Assembly: GCA_013400155.1 (NCBI GenBank)
Contig: VXBM01000874.1
Location: forward strand, 263,664 to 327,663
Direction of reading: 5' to 3'
DNA from: Helopsaltes ochotensis
Taxonomy: Eukaryota; Chordata; Aves; Passeriformes; Locustellidae
Length of the DNA: 64,000 bases
The notes under the pieces were generated by a model, which did no database searches, was not told the DNA's origin, and saw only the letters and a list, made by a program, of their open reading frames with translations. Positions 11,601 to 25,000 of the stretch are shown here, piece by piece (the first letter of the stretch is position 1; each line of letters begins with the position of its first letter). Position numbers and translations under genes: made by a program.

Positions 11601-14600
11601 GCTTTTCACCATTACCTAGATAAATTTCCTCTGATTGTCTCCTCTGCCCTCTTCTCACTGCCCACTACCTAAACAAATGGCTGGTTTTCAACATTTAAGG
11701 AAAGATAACAATCACTGTATTTATATCTAATCACAAATATTTATATCTAAAAAGCAGAATCCATAAGAAGCAGTGCATGCCTACACAATCCTTCTATAAA
11801 CTGTTCCTTCTCTGCCTGTAAATTGTACAATTTTGCATGACATTGTACTTTTGCATGACGAGATTGAGAACTCTGAGTACAGATTGGAGTTTTTCATTAA
11901 TTCTGCACAATTATCTTCCTGTAGCTGTAACACTGGGCTTCATAGTTTTACAGTGATCCTACAAATGCATCTTAGAAACAGGATCACGTGAAGGAAGGAT
12001 CCTAAGCCACCTCCCTAGCAGTCTTGTGAGATCGCAGAGCAGAATAATTTAGGCAATTGCTGCATCAGTTTTCCTAAGATTAGTGCCCCTTCTCCTCTTT
12101 CCTATGCGAGGAAACCTAAAAGGAATCTCTGTATATGTCAGCAATACAAATGACCTGAAAATCCAAGGCCTGGTCAGAAGCTGATGGGAAATAGGGCATA
12201 CTAATGTGCCAACAGATGCTGAGGTAGGAGTGCATCCTGGACCCCTGAATCTCTTTGGATCTGAGAGATCTACAGACATTTGTGGTGTATAAATTCACCT
12301 GGGGCACAGAGAAGGTGGCTTGGGCTGAGTGTTGTTCTGTGCTGCCATCCGCACTGGAACTGCAGGAACGGACTCTATAAATAGCCCAACCCAGTTCCCT
12401 TTTTCAGAACTTCGGGGATGGCTAATCCCCAAAATAGATGAATTACATAACTCCGTTCTCTAAACATCCTCATTCACTCTGCAAATTGGGTTCTTTGCAC
12501 ACCGCCTTAAAATTAGTGCATCCCTCTGGTTTACACTCAGCACTTGCTGGAGCAGCTGCTGGGTTGACACCAACTCAAAGGAGCAAATGCTAATTTGCAG
12601 CATCTGAGGATTTGGGCCTTGGTTGCAGATATTTATGAAAGAACATTTGAAAAGAACAGCAGGTCTGAAGCACCAGACTGTAAAGCTGACTCTAAAGTGC
12701 AAATGGATGGGGTCGAAAAGGCGTATTTTTGATGCGCTAGGCTGGATGCACATGGTGGAGTTATATGAGGGGGAGCAAATATTCAAACAGAATGATGCAC
12801 ATTTGCAAGGCTGGCCTGGAACTTAAGGTTGCATGAGAAGCCAGAGAAATGTTTTTTTTCCTCTGGAAACCATTAGTATTTAGCAAGCATCATATACATA
12901 AAAGGAAGACTTCATTCTGGAGCTCTGAAATCTGTCATTAAAGGAGCCACTGGACCTAGAGTGTGCTGAGTGAGAATGCTGTTCTTGGATCAAATTTTAA
13001 CTCTTTAAAACTCGTAGGGCCTTCTACAGTGGAGCTGTGTGTTGGAAGTACTTGCAAAGAGAATACCCCAGGAGTCCTTAATGCTTGCAAATAGAAGTCC
13101 AGTTTCTGCCTCCTCAGGCTGAGCAATCACCACGGCCCAGCACCCTGATTAATGAATGTAAAGAGGGGACAGTGCATTGGAATGGACAGATCTGCGGACA
13201 CGCTCAGATGTGACCTCACCAGATTGAGGGCAGCCTTAGAGAACAGTATCCTTCTGGAAAAGGTGCCCTACAGCTGTGTTATCACCAATGCCTTGTTCGT
13301 GGTAGTTCTCAGCAAACAAAACCAGGAAGAGCTACATGCACAAATCTCAAAGCTGAAATCTGCCTGCAATAGTGGGAAGTGTCACCCAAGGGTCCCTGCA
13401 GCACTCCTGTGAGTGGAGCTACCTTTCCATGGCATCGTGGGTGTGGAGACCAAGAGCTGGCCTGGTTTGCAGTGGGAAGTGGCATTCCAGCCATGGGGCT
13501 GCCAGTCCACTGCTGCTCTATCATGTAAGGTGTGCCAGCTTCTGGCACAAGGGATCTGACATCTGCAGGAGGCACAGATTTCCCACTCTACCAGGGCTGC
13601 AACCTCATCTTGTCTTACCTGTATTGATCTGCAAAGAGGAGTTACACAAAATTTGCAGGCTGGATTTTTAAGCTTCTTGAGTGTTACTAGGTTTTCACTT
13701 TGTGTGTCTTAGGTTTTGTGCTCTCCAGACACACTTATTTTCTTCCCATCAGCCTTCACTATTTTGTACATCTCTGTTGAGGTTCTCGCTGGGATTTTTA
13801 TTCCTAATTTGTAATCAGCCCTATGGCACCCTACATACCATATTTCTGAAGAAATATGAATAGATATTGTTCTGCTTAATTTGTAACTCTGTTCTTTTGA
13901 AGCATGATGTAAAAACTCTTTGCAAAACTATGAACACTGATTGGAATGATTGTCATTTTTTGGATTTCTGGAGAGTCTCGCACTGACAGCTGTTATTTCT
14001 GGTGCCAATCCCACCTCCATGTAATAAAACACTTCTCTGTATTATCTCACTGCACAAGTATGATAAATACTTTGTCACAGGCATTTACTTACATCCTAGT
14101 CCTCCTGTGATGGTGAGACACAGGTGTCAGCTCAGCTTCTGTGCCTGCATTGCAAATAGCATTAGACTAACTAGGTGATGATATCACATCAATATTTTGC
14201 ATTTCCACAGAAATATCTCGCGTATTTATCTTTTTGAGTACAGACCATGAAAAAATGCAAAAGGCATTTCAAATTTATCAGTGTTCAGAGGAGACCACAG
14301 TCCATGTAACATCTCTAAAAGAGGAGGCTTCCAACTAGCTCATGTTTCACAGAAACACTTAAATACTCAGATGTCCTGTAGCACAAGTGCCTGCTCAAAA
14401 CAGGGTCAATAATTAATTCAGACCCAGCATGCTTTATTCAGCTTGGTCTTGAAAATCTGCAAAGAAAAAATATCCTGGAAGCTCTCTGGGCAACCTTTGA
14501 GGCAAACATGTTTTTTCCTTAGAATCTTCCATACTTCAAGCAGCAGTGCTCTTTCCTGCCAGTCCTCACCCAACCTTTACTAGTGCAAATTTAGTATCTT

Positions 14601-16440
14601 GAGCTGGTCCAGCCCAAGCTGTGACTGTACAGGAGCACTGAAAATGTTTGACCTGCGGTTTCTGGGCTCATCCTTCTTGAAGCAAAGGGAAAAAACATGT
14701 GAAAGTCATGCAAACAACTCAGATCACAGTCTCCATTGTGTCTCTGAAGGAATTGTTGTTTTTTTTAAAGGATTCTAGGCTGAGGTAGTTACATAGCAGC
14801 TTCCAATGAAAAATAAAAAGCAAGGGAGAAAATAAAGCAAATATCATGTTTAAAGATATATAGAGTGAGGTTGATTGAAAATAATAAAGTTTTGGCTGTA
14901 CAAAGCAAACTGAACTAGGCATTTTAGATGCCACTTAATTATAAGCCAAGTGATGCAGTAACTAGGGAAAGAAACAAGTTATGTAAGGTAGGTAGAGGAT
15001 CTTCGCTATTTAGTTTTGTTTACACTAAGCAAAACACTGAATAGAAATAGCCTCTGTTCCAGGGGACAGCGAGCAGGTTGTATCACTCTTAGAAAAAGGC
15101 TCCTCGGGTGATCTGGTGTATTATACAACACTAAGATTTATTTAGGTACGTTGGTTGCCTGAATAATTAAAATGGAAACCACTGCAAGAATAACCAACAT
15201 GAACAAAGAGGTTCCTGCCTCACTCATCTCTCAGAATTGTTTGAACATGCTAAAAGTGGTAAATAGAGAAGGTGGATCTTGAGGACGACCTGATTTAGAA
15301 ATTTCTGTACTCCTAAGAATATCACATGTCAAGAGATATCATCCACCAGTGCATGAGCTTCCCACAAGGATTTTGTCCTCTCACTTTCTGTTTTCATCAG
15401 AAAAGGAATTCAGACATAGAAAAAAATGTTTATGTGAAAGTATTTATTGTAAAGAACACTTGTGCATTTAAATTGCTTTTCCATCAATTTGTTTTACCTC
15501 ATTTAGAATTTTTGTCATACATTCCTCTGGCTGTAAGTTGGCATTGGCAAGTCTCATAGAAAAGTATTGCAGCTCAAGGACTTTCAGCAAGCTTTGACAA
15601 AACATTCAAATACAAAAGCTTTGAAAATCTGGTGCATTTGCAGCATCTCAACAACAAGTGTTCCATTATAATTAAAATGATGCCATTCGTCATGAATATT
15701 TGCAATCAAGGGCGGATCTGCTGAGACGGAGGTATCACAAAGGTCATTTTTTGCCTAACATGCACTTTTCTTGCCTCATCTTATCATTACATCTGTACAT
15801 CTAATTGATTTCTCCAGCTATCTGTCTCAGAACCAGAAAAACAAAGCAAAAGTACAAAAGATTATGCGGGAGGAGGCGGTGCTTGAATTCATCACACCGA
15901 ATCACACACGCAACAAGCCCCTTTTATTATGCTTCTCTCTTTGCTCAGTGTACGCACACAGTGCATGAAATGTTGAATAATTAAGCTTGCTCACCCAAAA
16001 CAGCTGTGACAACACTACCAAGAGTTCTGTGGCAGTGGCTTCCTTCGGTGTAAATTCAGATTTTCCTAGGTGGCTCTTGAAACCAGACTTGCCAGGGTGT
16101 TGGGGTTTTTATTGGTACAGTTTCAAAAGCACAGACTCTCGTGTGAGGTTCCTCTGAGAGCACTGCTCCCACAAGCCAAACGTTCTTGCTGGGAAATGTT
16201 CTCTGTGCCATGGATCTCAGAAGGAGAACCTGGCCTAGAGATCAAATTCCCCAACTCCCAGTTTTCTGTTTGAAGAGGCAAGCAGGCGTTCCCTATTAAA
16301 GACAGTACTTTAAATGCTGGAGAGGCAAGGATGCACAGCAGGAAGCTCAGCCTCGGCAAAGGAAGTTTTTTATTAAATCCTGATATCTGATGTGAGGGTA
16401 TTGACGTCACCAATGGCCTCATTATTTTGTTCAAAACCAC
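5650..16440. other. Gene-poor intergenic DNA
   Basis: Both strands were read through. The sequence is AT-rich and unique-looking, with short scattered reading frames. I recognise no exon, transposon family or RNA gene. Local oddities are small: a repeated TTTATATCTAA motif near 11719-11750 and a doubled TTTTGCATGACATTG-like motif near 11830-11860. Distal enhancers of PTH or FAR1 could lie here but cannot be told from single-species sequence. Confidence 0.4.
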
Positions 16441-16453
16441 ACAAGTCTAAATT

Positions 16454-16471
16454 AAAAAAAAAAAAAAAAAA
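16454..16471 (+). repeat. Poly(A) tract (18 A)
   Basis: This is a simple A homopolymer. No processed pseudogene or SINE body was recognised next to it. Confidence 0.9.
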
Positions 16472-17002
16472 GTCTGTAGGTTGTGTCCCTGAAGAGCTGG
16501 TGACATTTTAGGGATGCCATGGGTTTCTAAGGGACTTCCTCTAACTCTTATATGGATAAGTTCTGGAACTTAGAGTTTAATTGAAGTTTGGCCTGGTGAC
16601 CTTATTTTCTATGGTTGTTTCTTTTAAAGACATCCACAATAAAGATACTAGAGTCCCATGTGCTACCAGCAAGGAGAGGGGTTTACTTGTTGGGGAAATG
16701 AGAAAGAACAGTAAGAATCTTGAGGGGAAATTGCTTAGCAGCTTTACATAGATATTCTTCAATTCTTGAATATATTAGAAAGATTTTTTTTCTCTTACTG
16801 CTGCCCTCTCCTGGGCACGGGGGACAAGCAGGTGCACAATGAATGGGTTTTATTCTGCTACAGAAACTAATAATATTGGATTCCTTATTCATGTCACTGA
16901 GAAACAAATTTCCTCACATTTGTGAGAAGAAAATAGATTGCCAAAACCCCTATTCCTAAGGAAAAAAAAATCTGAACAATTTGCTATTCAAATAATTCAG
17001 AA

Positions 17003-17585
17003 TATAGAATTATAGAATCATAGTATGGATTGGGTTGGAAGGGACTTTTAAAGGTGTCTAATCCAAGAGCCCAGCCAAGGACAGTGACACTTTCCTCTAT
17101 CACAGGTTGCTCAATGTTTCATCCAGCCTGGCCCTGAGCCCTTCCAGGGACAGGGCAGAACCAGCTTCATTGTCAACCTGTCCCAGTGCCTCATCAGCCT
17201 CACAGGAAGAAATTTCTTCCTAATATCCCACCTAAACCTGCCCTTTTTTAGTTTGAAGCCATTCCTCTGTGTCCTGTAAATAGTCTTTCTCCATCTTTCT
17301 TGCAGGTTCCCTTCAGGTACTGGCAGGGTGCAAGGAGAACATCCCAAAGCCTTCTCCTCTCCAGGCTGAGCAATCCCAATTCTCTCAGCCTTTCCTCACA
17401 GGAGAGATGCTCCATCTCTCTGATCACCTTGGTGGCCTCTCCCTGGGCTGGCTCCAATGGCTCCATGTCCTTCCAGTGCTGGGGCCCCAGAGCTGGATGC
17501 AGCTCTGCAGGTGGGGTGTCACCAGAGCGGGGTCACCTCATCAGCCTGCTGCCCACGCTGCTTTTGGTGCAGCCCAGGTGTGACA
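17003..17585 (-). mobile_element. CR1 LINE fragment, 3' part, minus orientation
   Basis: The left edge has the TAGAATCATAGTATGGATTG / GGTTGGAAGGGACTTTTAAAGG signature. This is the reverse complement of the CR1 3' end with its ATTCTATGAT-type tail. The body continues with typical CR1 phrases in reverse complement (cctctccaggctgagcaatc, ctcagcctttcctcacagg, gcccacgctgctttt). About 580 bases of the 3' part remain, 5'-truncated as usual for CR1. The short reading frames inside are broken reverse-transcriptase remnants with no function. Confidence 0.93.
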
Positions 17586-17589
17586 GAAC

Positions 17590-18410
17590 ATTTCCACAGT
17601 CACTGCGATAACAAAACTGGGCCAGGTTTACCCTGCAGTAATCCTGATGAAGCCAATGATCTGTGGTTGCACAAAGGCTCAATCTGGACTGTGATGTGGC
17701 TAATTTCTTGTTCAATTGAAGGGTTGACAGGTGAACTCCTACAGATTTAGAAAGAATGCTTTAGGATGTTACCACCTTCCTGTTGACTTCTCCTCCCAGC
17801 CGGGTCACTGCCACGAACATTGAGCTGCATGAATGGGACATATGAGTATTTCTAATCAGCTGCAGAGCAAAGACTGACAGATTCCTGGACAGGAAAAAAA
17901 AACACCAGAAACTGGGCCTATGTGAAACAATTTGTAAGTGTCTGAGAGAAATCAGATATAAGCAGCCAGATGTAGTGGTAGTGATTCATACAGTACCTTA
18001 CTTACACAATAGCACTTCCATTGGTGTTCTGATGCAGGAATGAGGTGTTAACCTCAGAAATCGGCTATCTCCAAAGGTCTGCTCAGTCTGAAAACAGACT
18101 GTGCTAAACTGTTCCTAATTCAGAACTGTCACGTGGTTTTCATGGAAATATAATTTTTAATACTTTTAAAGCATGCAATTAACAAGCTTTTGAAAAAGTT
18201 TTTCCACCACTTTCGTAGGACTTGAGCTATATAATTTGATGCAATGTAGAAGACTTGCGAACCAGTGATCTATGTTAAAGTAATTTTCCCACCACTTTCT
18301 TCTTAGCTCCTCCTTAGTTCCAGTATAAAAACCATCCCCTAAAACCCGAAAGGGAGGCATGAAGAAAGCAAATACCCTGACAGTTTTTTGTTTCCCAATG
18401 AGAATAAATT
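17590..18410. other. Intergenic spacer between a CR1 fragment and a solo LTR
   Basis: Nothing is recognised here beyond ordinary AT-rich sequence. Confidence 0.4.
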
Positions 18411-18415
18411 TTAGT

Positions 18416-18974
18416 TGCATAACTTTTTGCTGGTATCAGCTGGGGTAGAGTTAATTTTCTTTGCAGGGACTGGTGTGGGGCTGTGTTTGGATTTGTGCTG
18501 AACACAGGGATGATAACACAGAGATGTTTTTGTTATTGCTGGGCAGGGCTTGCACAGAGCCAGGGCCTTCTCTGCTTTTTGTGAACTGCTCTGATGAGGG
18601 GACAGACCCAGGACAGGTGACCCCAACTGACCGAAGGGAGAGTCCAGACCATGGGACATCACACTCAATGTATGAACTGGGGGAAAGAAGGAGGAAAAGG
18701 GGGACATTTGGAGTGATGTTTCTTGTCCTTCCCCAGTCACCATGACTCAGCCCTGCTCTCCTGGAGAAGGCTGAACTCCTGCCTACCCTTGGGAACCAAT
18801 TAATTAATTCCTTGTTTTGCTTTGCTTGTGTGCACGGTTTTTGCTTTCCCCATTAAACTGTCCTTATCTTGACCCATGAGTTTTGTAGCTCTTATCCCTC
18901 TGATTTTCCCCCCGTGATCCCACTGGTGTGGGAGTGAGCAAGGAGCTGTGCAGGTCTGGGGTTAAACCATGACA
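18416..18974 (+). mobile_element. Solo LTR of an avian ERV-L-like endogenous retrovirus
   Basis: The segment reads like a widespread avian ERV-L-type LTR. Recognisable blocks in order are tcagctggggtagagttaat, gaccccaactgaccgaaggg, a degenerate TATA region (tatgaactggggg), ccttgttttgctttgcttg, a polyadenylation-like ATTAAA (attaaactgtcct), and the 3' edge ggggttaaaccatgaca. No retroviral coding sequence lies on either side, so it is a solo LTR left by recombination. The left edge is less certain than the right. AAATT occurs just outside the right edge and about 5 bases before the proposed left edge, and may be the target-site duplication. Confidence 0.8.
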
Positions 18975-19037
18975 AAATTTTATATTGATTTCCCTCTGGA
19001 GAGCCACATATATCCTCAAGGATATAATTTGATCCTT

Positions 19038-19385
19038 AGAAAATCATAGAATGTCCTGGGTTGGAAGGGACTTTAAAGATCATCTAGATCCATCCTGTCT
19101 GCCATGGCCAGGAACACCTTCCACTATCCCAGGTTGTTCAGAGCCCCATCCAGCTTGGCCTTGAACATTTCCAGGGATGGGGTAGCACCAACTTCTCAGA
19201 AACCTATGCCAGTGCTTCACCACCCTCCACCTTCCACAGGAAGGAATTTCTCTGTAATATCTAATCTAAACCTACTCTCTTTAAGTTTGAAGCCATTACC
19301 TCATGTTCTGTCACTATATGCTCTTGAAACTGTCCCTTCCCATCTCTCTTGTAGGCTCCCCTCAGGTACTGGAAGTCCTTGGTTT
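19038..19385 (-). mobile_element. CR1 LINE fragment, 3' part, minus orientation
   Basis: It starts with aaaatcatagaatgtcctgg / ttggaagggactttaaagat, the reverse complement of the CR1 3' end. It continues with gttgttcagagccccatcc, ggccttgaacatttcc and aagtttgaagccattacc, all common CR1 phrases. It ends near the cctcaggtactggaag block. It is a second, separate and shorter insertion about 2 kb from the first. Confidence 0.92.
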
Positions 19386-19389
19386 CCGT

Positions 19390-21920
19390 GATCTTCTGGT
19401 ATCATTGCACCTGAAATTGTCCTTCAAACCTGTAACTATCCTGCAAGTAAATTTCAACTGTCATCTCAGAAAAGGCCTAAATCTCCTTCAACATTCAGAG
19501 ATAATTTTGTTCTCTGCTAGAATTACAAGGAGCGGGCACAAGTGCATTTTGTGATGTTTTGTCAGGTGACATTTGTTCCTAGCACAGAAAGTTAAATCCA
19601 GTTGAGCCACATATTGAGCTACATCTTCAACCCTCTGCAGGTGCTGTGTGCAGGTCACACAATTTCCAGGCATAAAACCTAAAAGAAAAAGAAATCCATG
19701 ACCACTTAGATCTTGTCCTCCTTAGCAAACTCTTAGGAAGCACTAGAAGAACAAAGTGTAAGAAGTCTTTCAATAATTAAATTAAGATCTTTCCTACCTT
19801 AGGATTACAACATTACTTTGTGATGGCGGAAAAGGAGACACTGACATCCCAAAAAATGGAAACAAGAGGCTCAATAATTCACCCACTTGGTTTAAAGGAA
19901 TCTTCATAACCACTAAGAATTGCTGTATCAGTATCAGTGGGAATACACTGAATTTATGTAAAGCAGACTGTAATGCCGTAAAATGTGTATCTGAGGCTTC
20001 TCTGCGCAGTTAGGTGAAGCTGCAAAAGCAATTAAAGCTTAATTAAGTAATCCAGCTACTTAATAAAAGAAGCATGATGAAGGCCTGGTGGCACGAGCTT
20101 CACCATGGCCTGGAAGCTAAAAGAAAACAAACCTCTCTGCAGATGTTCTTATTGATGCCACTATGGCTTGAGCCAATATATATAGCTGGGTGGGCCTACC
20201 AAGCTGAAATGACAGCATTGTAATTGTTTGAGAGTGTTTATTAATTTGGGAATATTTATTAAAAGTATATTGAACGTAATTCTGAAAGCCCCTAGATTTC
20301 TGAAAGAAAACATTATTACTTAAAGGGTTGGTATGGGTTTATGCTACAGTTTATGTTATTTGCCTCTAGATGGTGCTCTCACGTTGAGATTAAACAATTC
20401 CATCAGTTTTTTATTACAGCTCTCAGCATTAATGGATAATAGCTAAACATGTCTCTTAAAGTCAAAATTGTCAACAATTTCAAAAGAGCAAGGGAAAAAA
20501 CTTGATGGAATGCATACGAGTGTGCCATATGGTAGTCTCAGATAACTGATGCCCCACAGATGGATTAAGGAAGGGATTTTAATTCCAGGAAAATCAGCAC
20601 TAGAGCCACACAACACTTCATTAAAAAGTAAAAATTCTAGAAAAATTTAAAGCATTTGTCAAATATTATCTTTATGGTTAAATAACATCATTCCAAATGG
20701 GTGACCATCCAGCTTTACAAACTGGAAAATGAAGGCAAAGGGATTTAGCAGTGAAGTTCAACGTTTTATTGTAAGAACAAACCCCACTGTTGCCTATGTG
20801 GTTTGTGCATGTTTCTACTCACTATTCTCCTTCACATGATGCAAGTTTTATGCCAGAAAGTAGAGGTGATTTATGTGTCTCAGAGATTTCTCACCATACC
20901 CATAGTCTTTGAGCGGGATGCAAGTTTTTACATCATTTATAAATTACGTGAATTCTTCTGGACCCTTTTCTATTTTCAACAAGCAAGTCACCTTACTCTG
21001 GCACATTCCTTTCCAGGTGTCCTTCAGCAGTACAAGGCTCTCTTGGTCCCACCAGTTGCTTCCTAATTCCTCTGCACATGTAGCCGTGACAGACACAGGA
21101 GCGTTTTGGTTAACACTGAAGCAGAGGAAGATTTTGGAGACCAGCAGGGTCTTGCTGGTAAGTTCTGGAATTTAAATTGACTCTTGGGGTGTGAGTAGTT
21201 TTGCCTGCTCTTTGTAGTTACTTAATATCCACCCTAAACTTTTTTTTTTTCCCTCTCAGCCCTGTAGAGACAATTATGCAGGGTTCATCTGGTTCCTTTC
21301 CTTGCAGGTTTCATCTGGTTCCTTTCCTTCTAGGCTCACGTTAGACTAAGCCCTATTGAGACACACCGTTCTTTATTCCTTTGCTTCCTTTCCTTGAGTT
21401 TAAGCTTCTGTTCATACCAGCTGTTCCAGTTCTAGGTAAAATGGAACACCCAATTGCTCATGATGAAGATCAGGATGTGGCTGTCACTGTTCCCACGCAT
21501 AAAGAGTCTATTTGTTTTCAGGCAGCACAAGATCAGAGTTGTACATTATACAAAGCTGGCATTTACTGTGCCCTTTACCTTTAACACACAAATGCATTGA
21601 ACAAAAACAAGAGAGACTCCAGTCTGTGCTAACCGTGGTTAATAAAGAAAAGAAAGCTGAAACCTGGAGATTGCAATGCAAGAGATTCTGGAAAATACCG
21701 TATGAAGTGTTGGTTCCTGACACAAGTTCAGGCTCAGGAGCTGCTCTTCTTACTCAACATGATACTGCTGGTGAATAAAGCTGTACTGAGAGAATGCTCA
21801 AGAATATTTGTTCCCTATGGTGCTAGGATTGAATTTTTTTCCTGCGTGACCTGACATTAGAAATAATTTAACGTCTGTTCTCTAGGATCTGCTCCAGTAG
21901 CCACTTCTCAAACCAATAGC
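19390..21920. other. Intergenic DNA with no recognised gene
   Basis: No exon or transposon was recognised apart from a short two-copy tandem duplication listed separately (21284-21335). Confidence 0.4.
21284..21335. repeat. Two-copy tandem duplication, period 26
   Basis: The block ttcatctggttcctttcctt occurs at 21284 and again at 21310, with a few differences at the copy ends. It looks like a recent slippage or tandem duplication. Confidence 0.8.
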
Positions 21921-21926
21921 TTTACA

Positions 21927-22000
21927 GAAAATCACGGAGTCATCGTAGGATATCCTGAGCTGGATCAAGATCATCGAGTTCAAGCTCTGGACTTTTGCCT
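21927..22000 (-). mobile_element. Short CR1 3'-end fragment, minus orientation
   Basis: The string aaaatcacggagtcatcgta, then tatcctgagctgga and aagatcatcgagttcaagctc, matches the reverse complement of a CR1 3' terminus in diverged form. Only about 70 bases remain. Confidence 0.7.
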
Positions 22001-22004
22001 GCAA

Positions 22005-25000
22005 TAATTCAAAACACTAAATCACCTCAACATAGTAGAATTGTAAAAGCATTCCCAGCAAACCCCCAGACAAAGTTCTGGTGCAGGAAAAACTGTATGC
22101 TTCTTACAAACATAAAAGATCTCCTTAAATCAACACACCAAATTGTTTTCATCTTTCAAAATCCAAAGGAGCCAGGAAACCGGTGCACACAGAATTGTGA
22201 AAATCCGTGCTCCAATATTAATATTCAGTAGCGACTTTGATGTTGCAGCAGCTGCTACTCTAAAATCTCTGTTTGAAAAGAAAAATCAAACGGAAGGTAC
22301 AAATCTATTGAAACATTTCCACTCCTCATACAGTCTTATCTGTAGAATTACAGATATAATTAACTAAGAAGTAATTTTTAATAAAACGTCACTAGGAATA
22401 AGGGATACAGATTAGATTGGTTTTTAACAGGAATGTCTTTAGCATGCATCCTCCATAAGAGAAACTTTATTAATCTTTCAAAAATGGTTCAATAGCTTTC
22501 TCTACATGTAAAACTGAGGTGGCAGACATTGTGCAGAGGGAGAGAGCAGGGAGAAAGGGAGCAGAGGTGAGAGTGAAATGACAGGAGAAGAACGACCGTG
22601 CCTTGCCCTTGCACTCTCCATCCAAGCTGGCCGGTCCAGAGCCTAATCCCTCCCTGTGGCAAAGGGAGCTTTGCCTCACCCGTGTGAGGCAAGCACGGAG
22701 CTCCCACACAGAACCCTCACAGGCACAGGGGGTTCACGGCTTGGAGGTTTCAGCTGCAGCAAACGCGGGGTCCCTGCGCCTCTGCCACGCACGGACAGAG
22801 AGCGTTGAGGAGCAGAGCTCAGCCAGAGCTGCTCCTGCAGCTCCTTGCCTTGAGGGATCAATCGTGCAGAGCGTGCGCCTCTCTCCGGGTCACGGCGCTG
22901 GGCTTGGTGCTGCCAGGGGCAGTTGCTGCTGTTAGGCTAATGAGGTGGTTTGAAGGCAGAGGGAACGAGGGAGCTGAGGCCTGTAAACCATGTCAAGAGT
23001 TGTACGAACATGCTTTATGACATGCATAGTCATTTTCTGAGTCAGCTCTGTGAATTGAAAGACGTTTCTTTCCTCCTTTCTAAGAATGAGCTTCATTGTT
23101 TCCCTGAGAAGCATAACTTTAGTTTAGCATGACTCATGCAAATATTCGTGTATCCATTTCAGTGGATTCTATATTCTAGGGTCAGTACATAGTACAGAGC
23201 ATCATTTATTGTCATTAACGTTGAGTTTTTCATCAGTAACAATCCCACACGTACACTTTGCTCTGCTTGTGAGTAGCTCATCATGAATATGACATGGTAT
23301 TCCCTTCTGTGGATGGCTTTATTAAGCATACAACTTCTGGTCCACAATAAATTAAATGGAGCAAAATTAATCAAAGAAAACTGACATTTCAGCTGCTTTT
23401 CTGCTCTCTGGACAAAACCTACCCAGCACTGTCACTGTTTGCTGGGAGACAGTAAACGTTTTCAAAAAGAGTCACCTTTCAGACTGAGACAAACAAAAAA
23501 TACATGTCTTGTGTGAGAGGACACAAGGTCAGTTTTGATTCCGCAGAGCAGAACCAAATCAAATGCCCCACTAGTTCTACAAAAGAGTCCTTAAACTACT
23601 ACAATTCTTGAATAAGTGTACTACACGTATTTCTTTCTTGTAAATGCAACTTCTCTCCAAGGCCGTAGGACTTTCAGCTGCAGCCTTTCCATGTTTTCAG
23701 CTTTTCAGGATTCCTGGTTACATTTGCTGAAGTCTTTAGATAAACCTAATGCTGTAATATTTTTATATGTATGTAGGACAGAGTCAGATTCAGTTTGGCT
23801 TAGAAAGAAGAGCAGCAACCCTGGGTTTAGCAGCCTGGATCCTATTCTTCCCAGGCTCCTTAGCCTTCCGCTGTGAAATTTTCTGCACCTCAGCTTCAGT
23901 ACCAGTAAAACTGAAATATGAACCTCACGTTGTTGAGTCCAAGGAACGAAATATACTAGAAAGGATAAACATTTGCAAGCAGGTATGTGCTGGCCATTGG
24001 AATGAAGTACACTCTCCCCAACCTGTGATCCTGCCTCAGCCTAGAGGAGTCCAGCCCATGCCTGCAATATGAGCAAACAAGCACACTCAGAAACAGGAAT
24101 TTCATGCTTTTTCACTTGTCTCCTCACTGTTTGCTGTTTAATGAGCAGAGATGGCAACTGGCATTGTACATAAACACGAACACACACGAGACTACGGCCT
24201 TGTTTGTATCAGCCAATGCCACGGCACAGCAGAAAGGGATCTGTGGAGGAAAACCGCTCATTCTGAGCCTGATTTCACTTCACGTGGCTTGGGAACCTAA
24301 AAGTCACATGCCACCATCCTCCAAGTTACAAAATTATGTCTGCAGCTCTTAATAAGAAAACGGGCTTGCAGACATCAGGAAGCAAAGAGCTGAGTTCTGG
24401 CACACTGAAAGCGAATCTTAGTGAAGTTCCAAATGTGCAGCTGGCTCTTGGGTTACCTTCAGTTTAGACTCTGCAACATGGCTTTGGATGTGGCATATAG
24501 GATCCTTTCTGACTCAGTTTTGATATTTATCTTTTTCTTCCTGGCAGAAGTAGTCAGCTTACTCTTATTTTCTAACATTTCAAGCCTGCCAGGAAAACAA
24601 GGATCTAAGTCCTCCCTAACACCATCACTCCTTCCCTCACAGAAGGACTTAAACACAGGAAACATTCTGTGAACTAAAAACTTCCTTATCCTCATAGGAC
24701 AACTTGAAATATCAAAAAAAAAAAAAAGTTCCAGCAACTTTGTGGGTTGTTATTGTTTAAAGTTTCCTGTATCAGTTGTTCTCACCAGAGCACCTTGTAG
24801 CAAAGTTACATTTGTACACCTTCCCTCTGTATCTGGCAACACTGAGGATTTCTCTCTCTGTTGTCTTCCTCACACCTACAAGCAACTTCTCTGTATTTCC
24901 CTCAGAGTGGACTGTGCTGATTCCATCACACAACCATGAGCAGGAAAACACTTTCTGACCCATGACATTTTCCTAAAGTCTCCATGGATGTTACAAGAAT

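Noticed and set aside
13152..13412. 86-codon plus-strand frame that looks somewhat protein-like
   Set aside because: It has no recognised domain, splice context or downstream signal. This length is expected by chance in a 64 kb window.
17111..17611. Several 60-100 codon frames on both strands
   Set aside because: They lie inside a truncated CR1 copy and are its broken remnants or their antisense shadows.
18411..18745. Frames of about 95-110 codons
   Set aside because: They fall within the solo LTR, which is non-coding.
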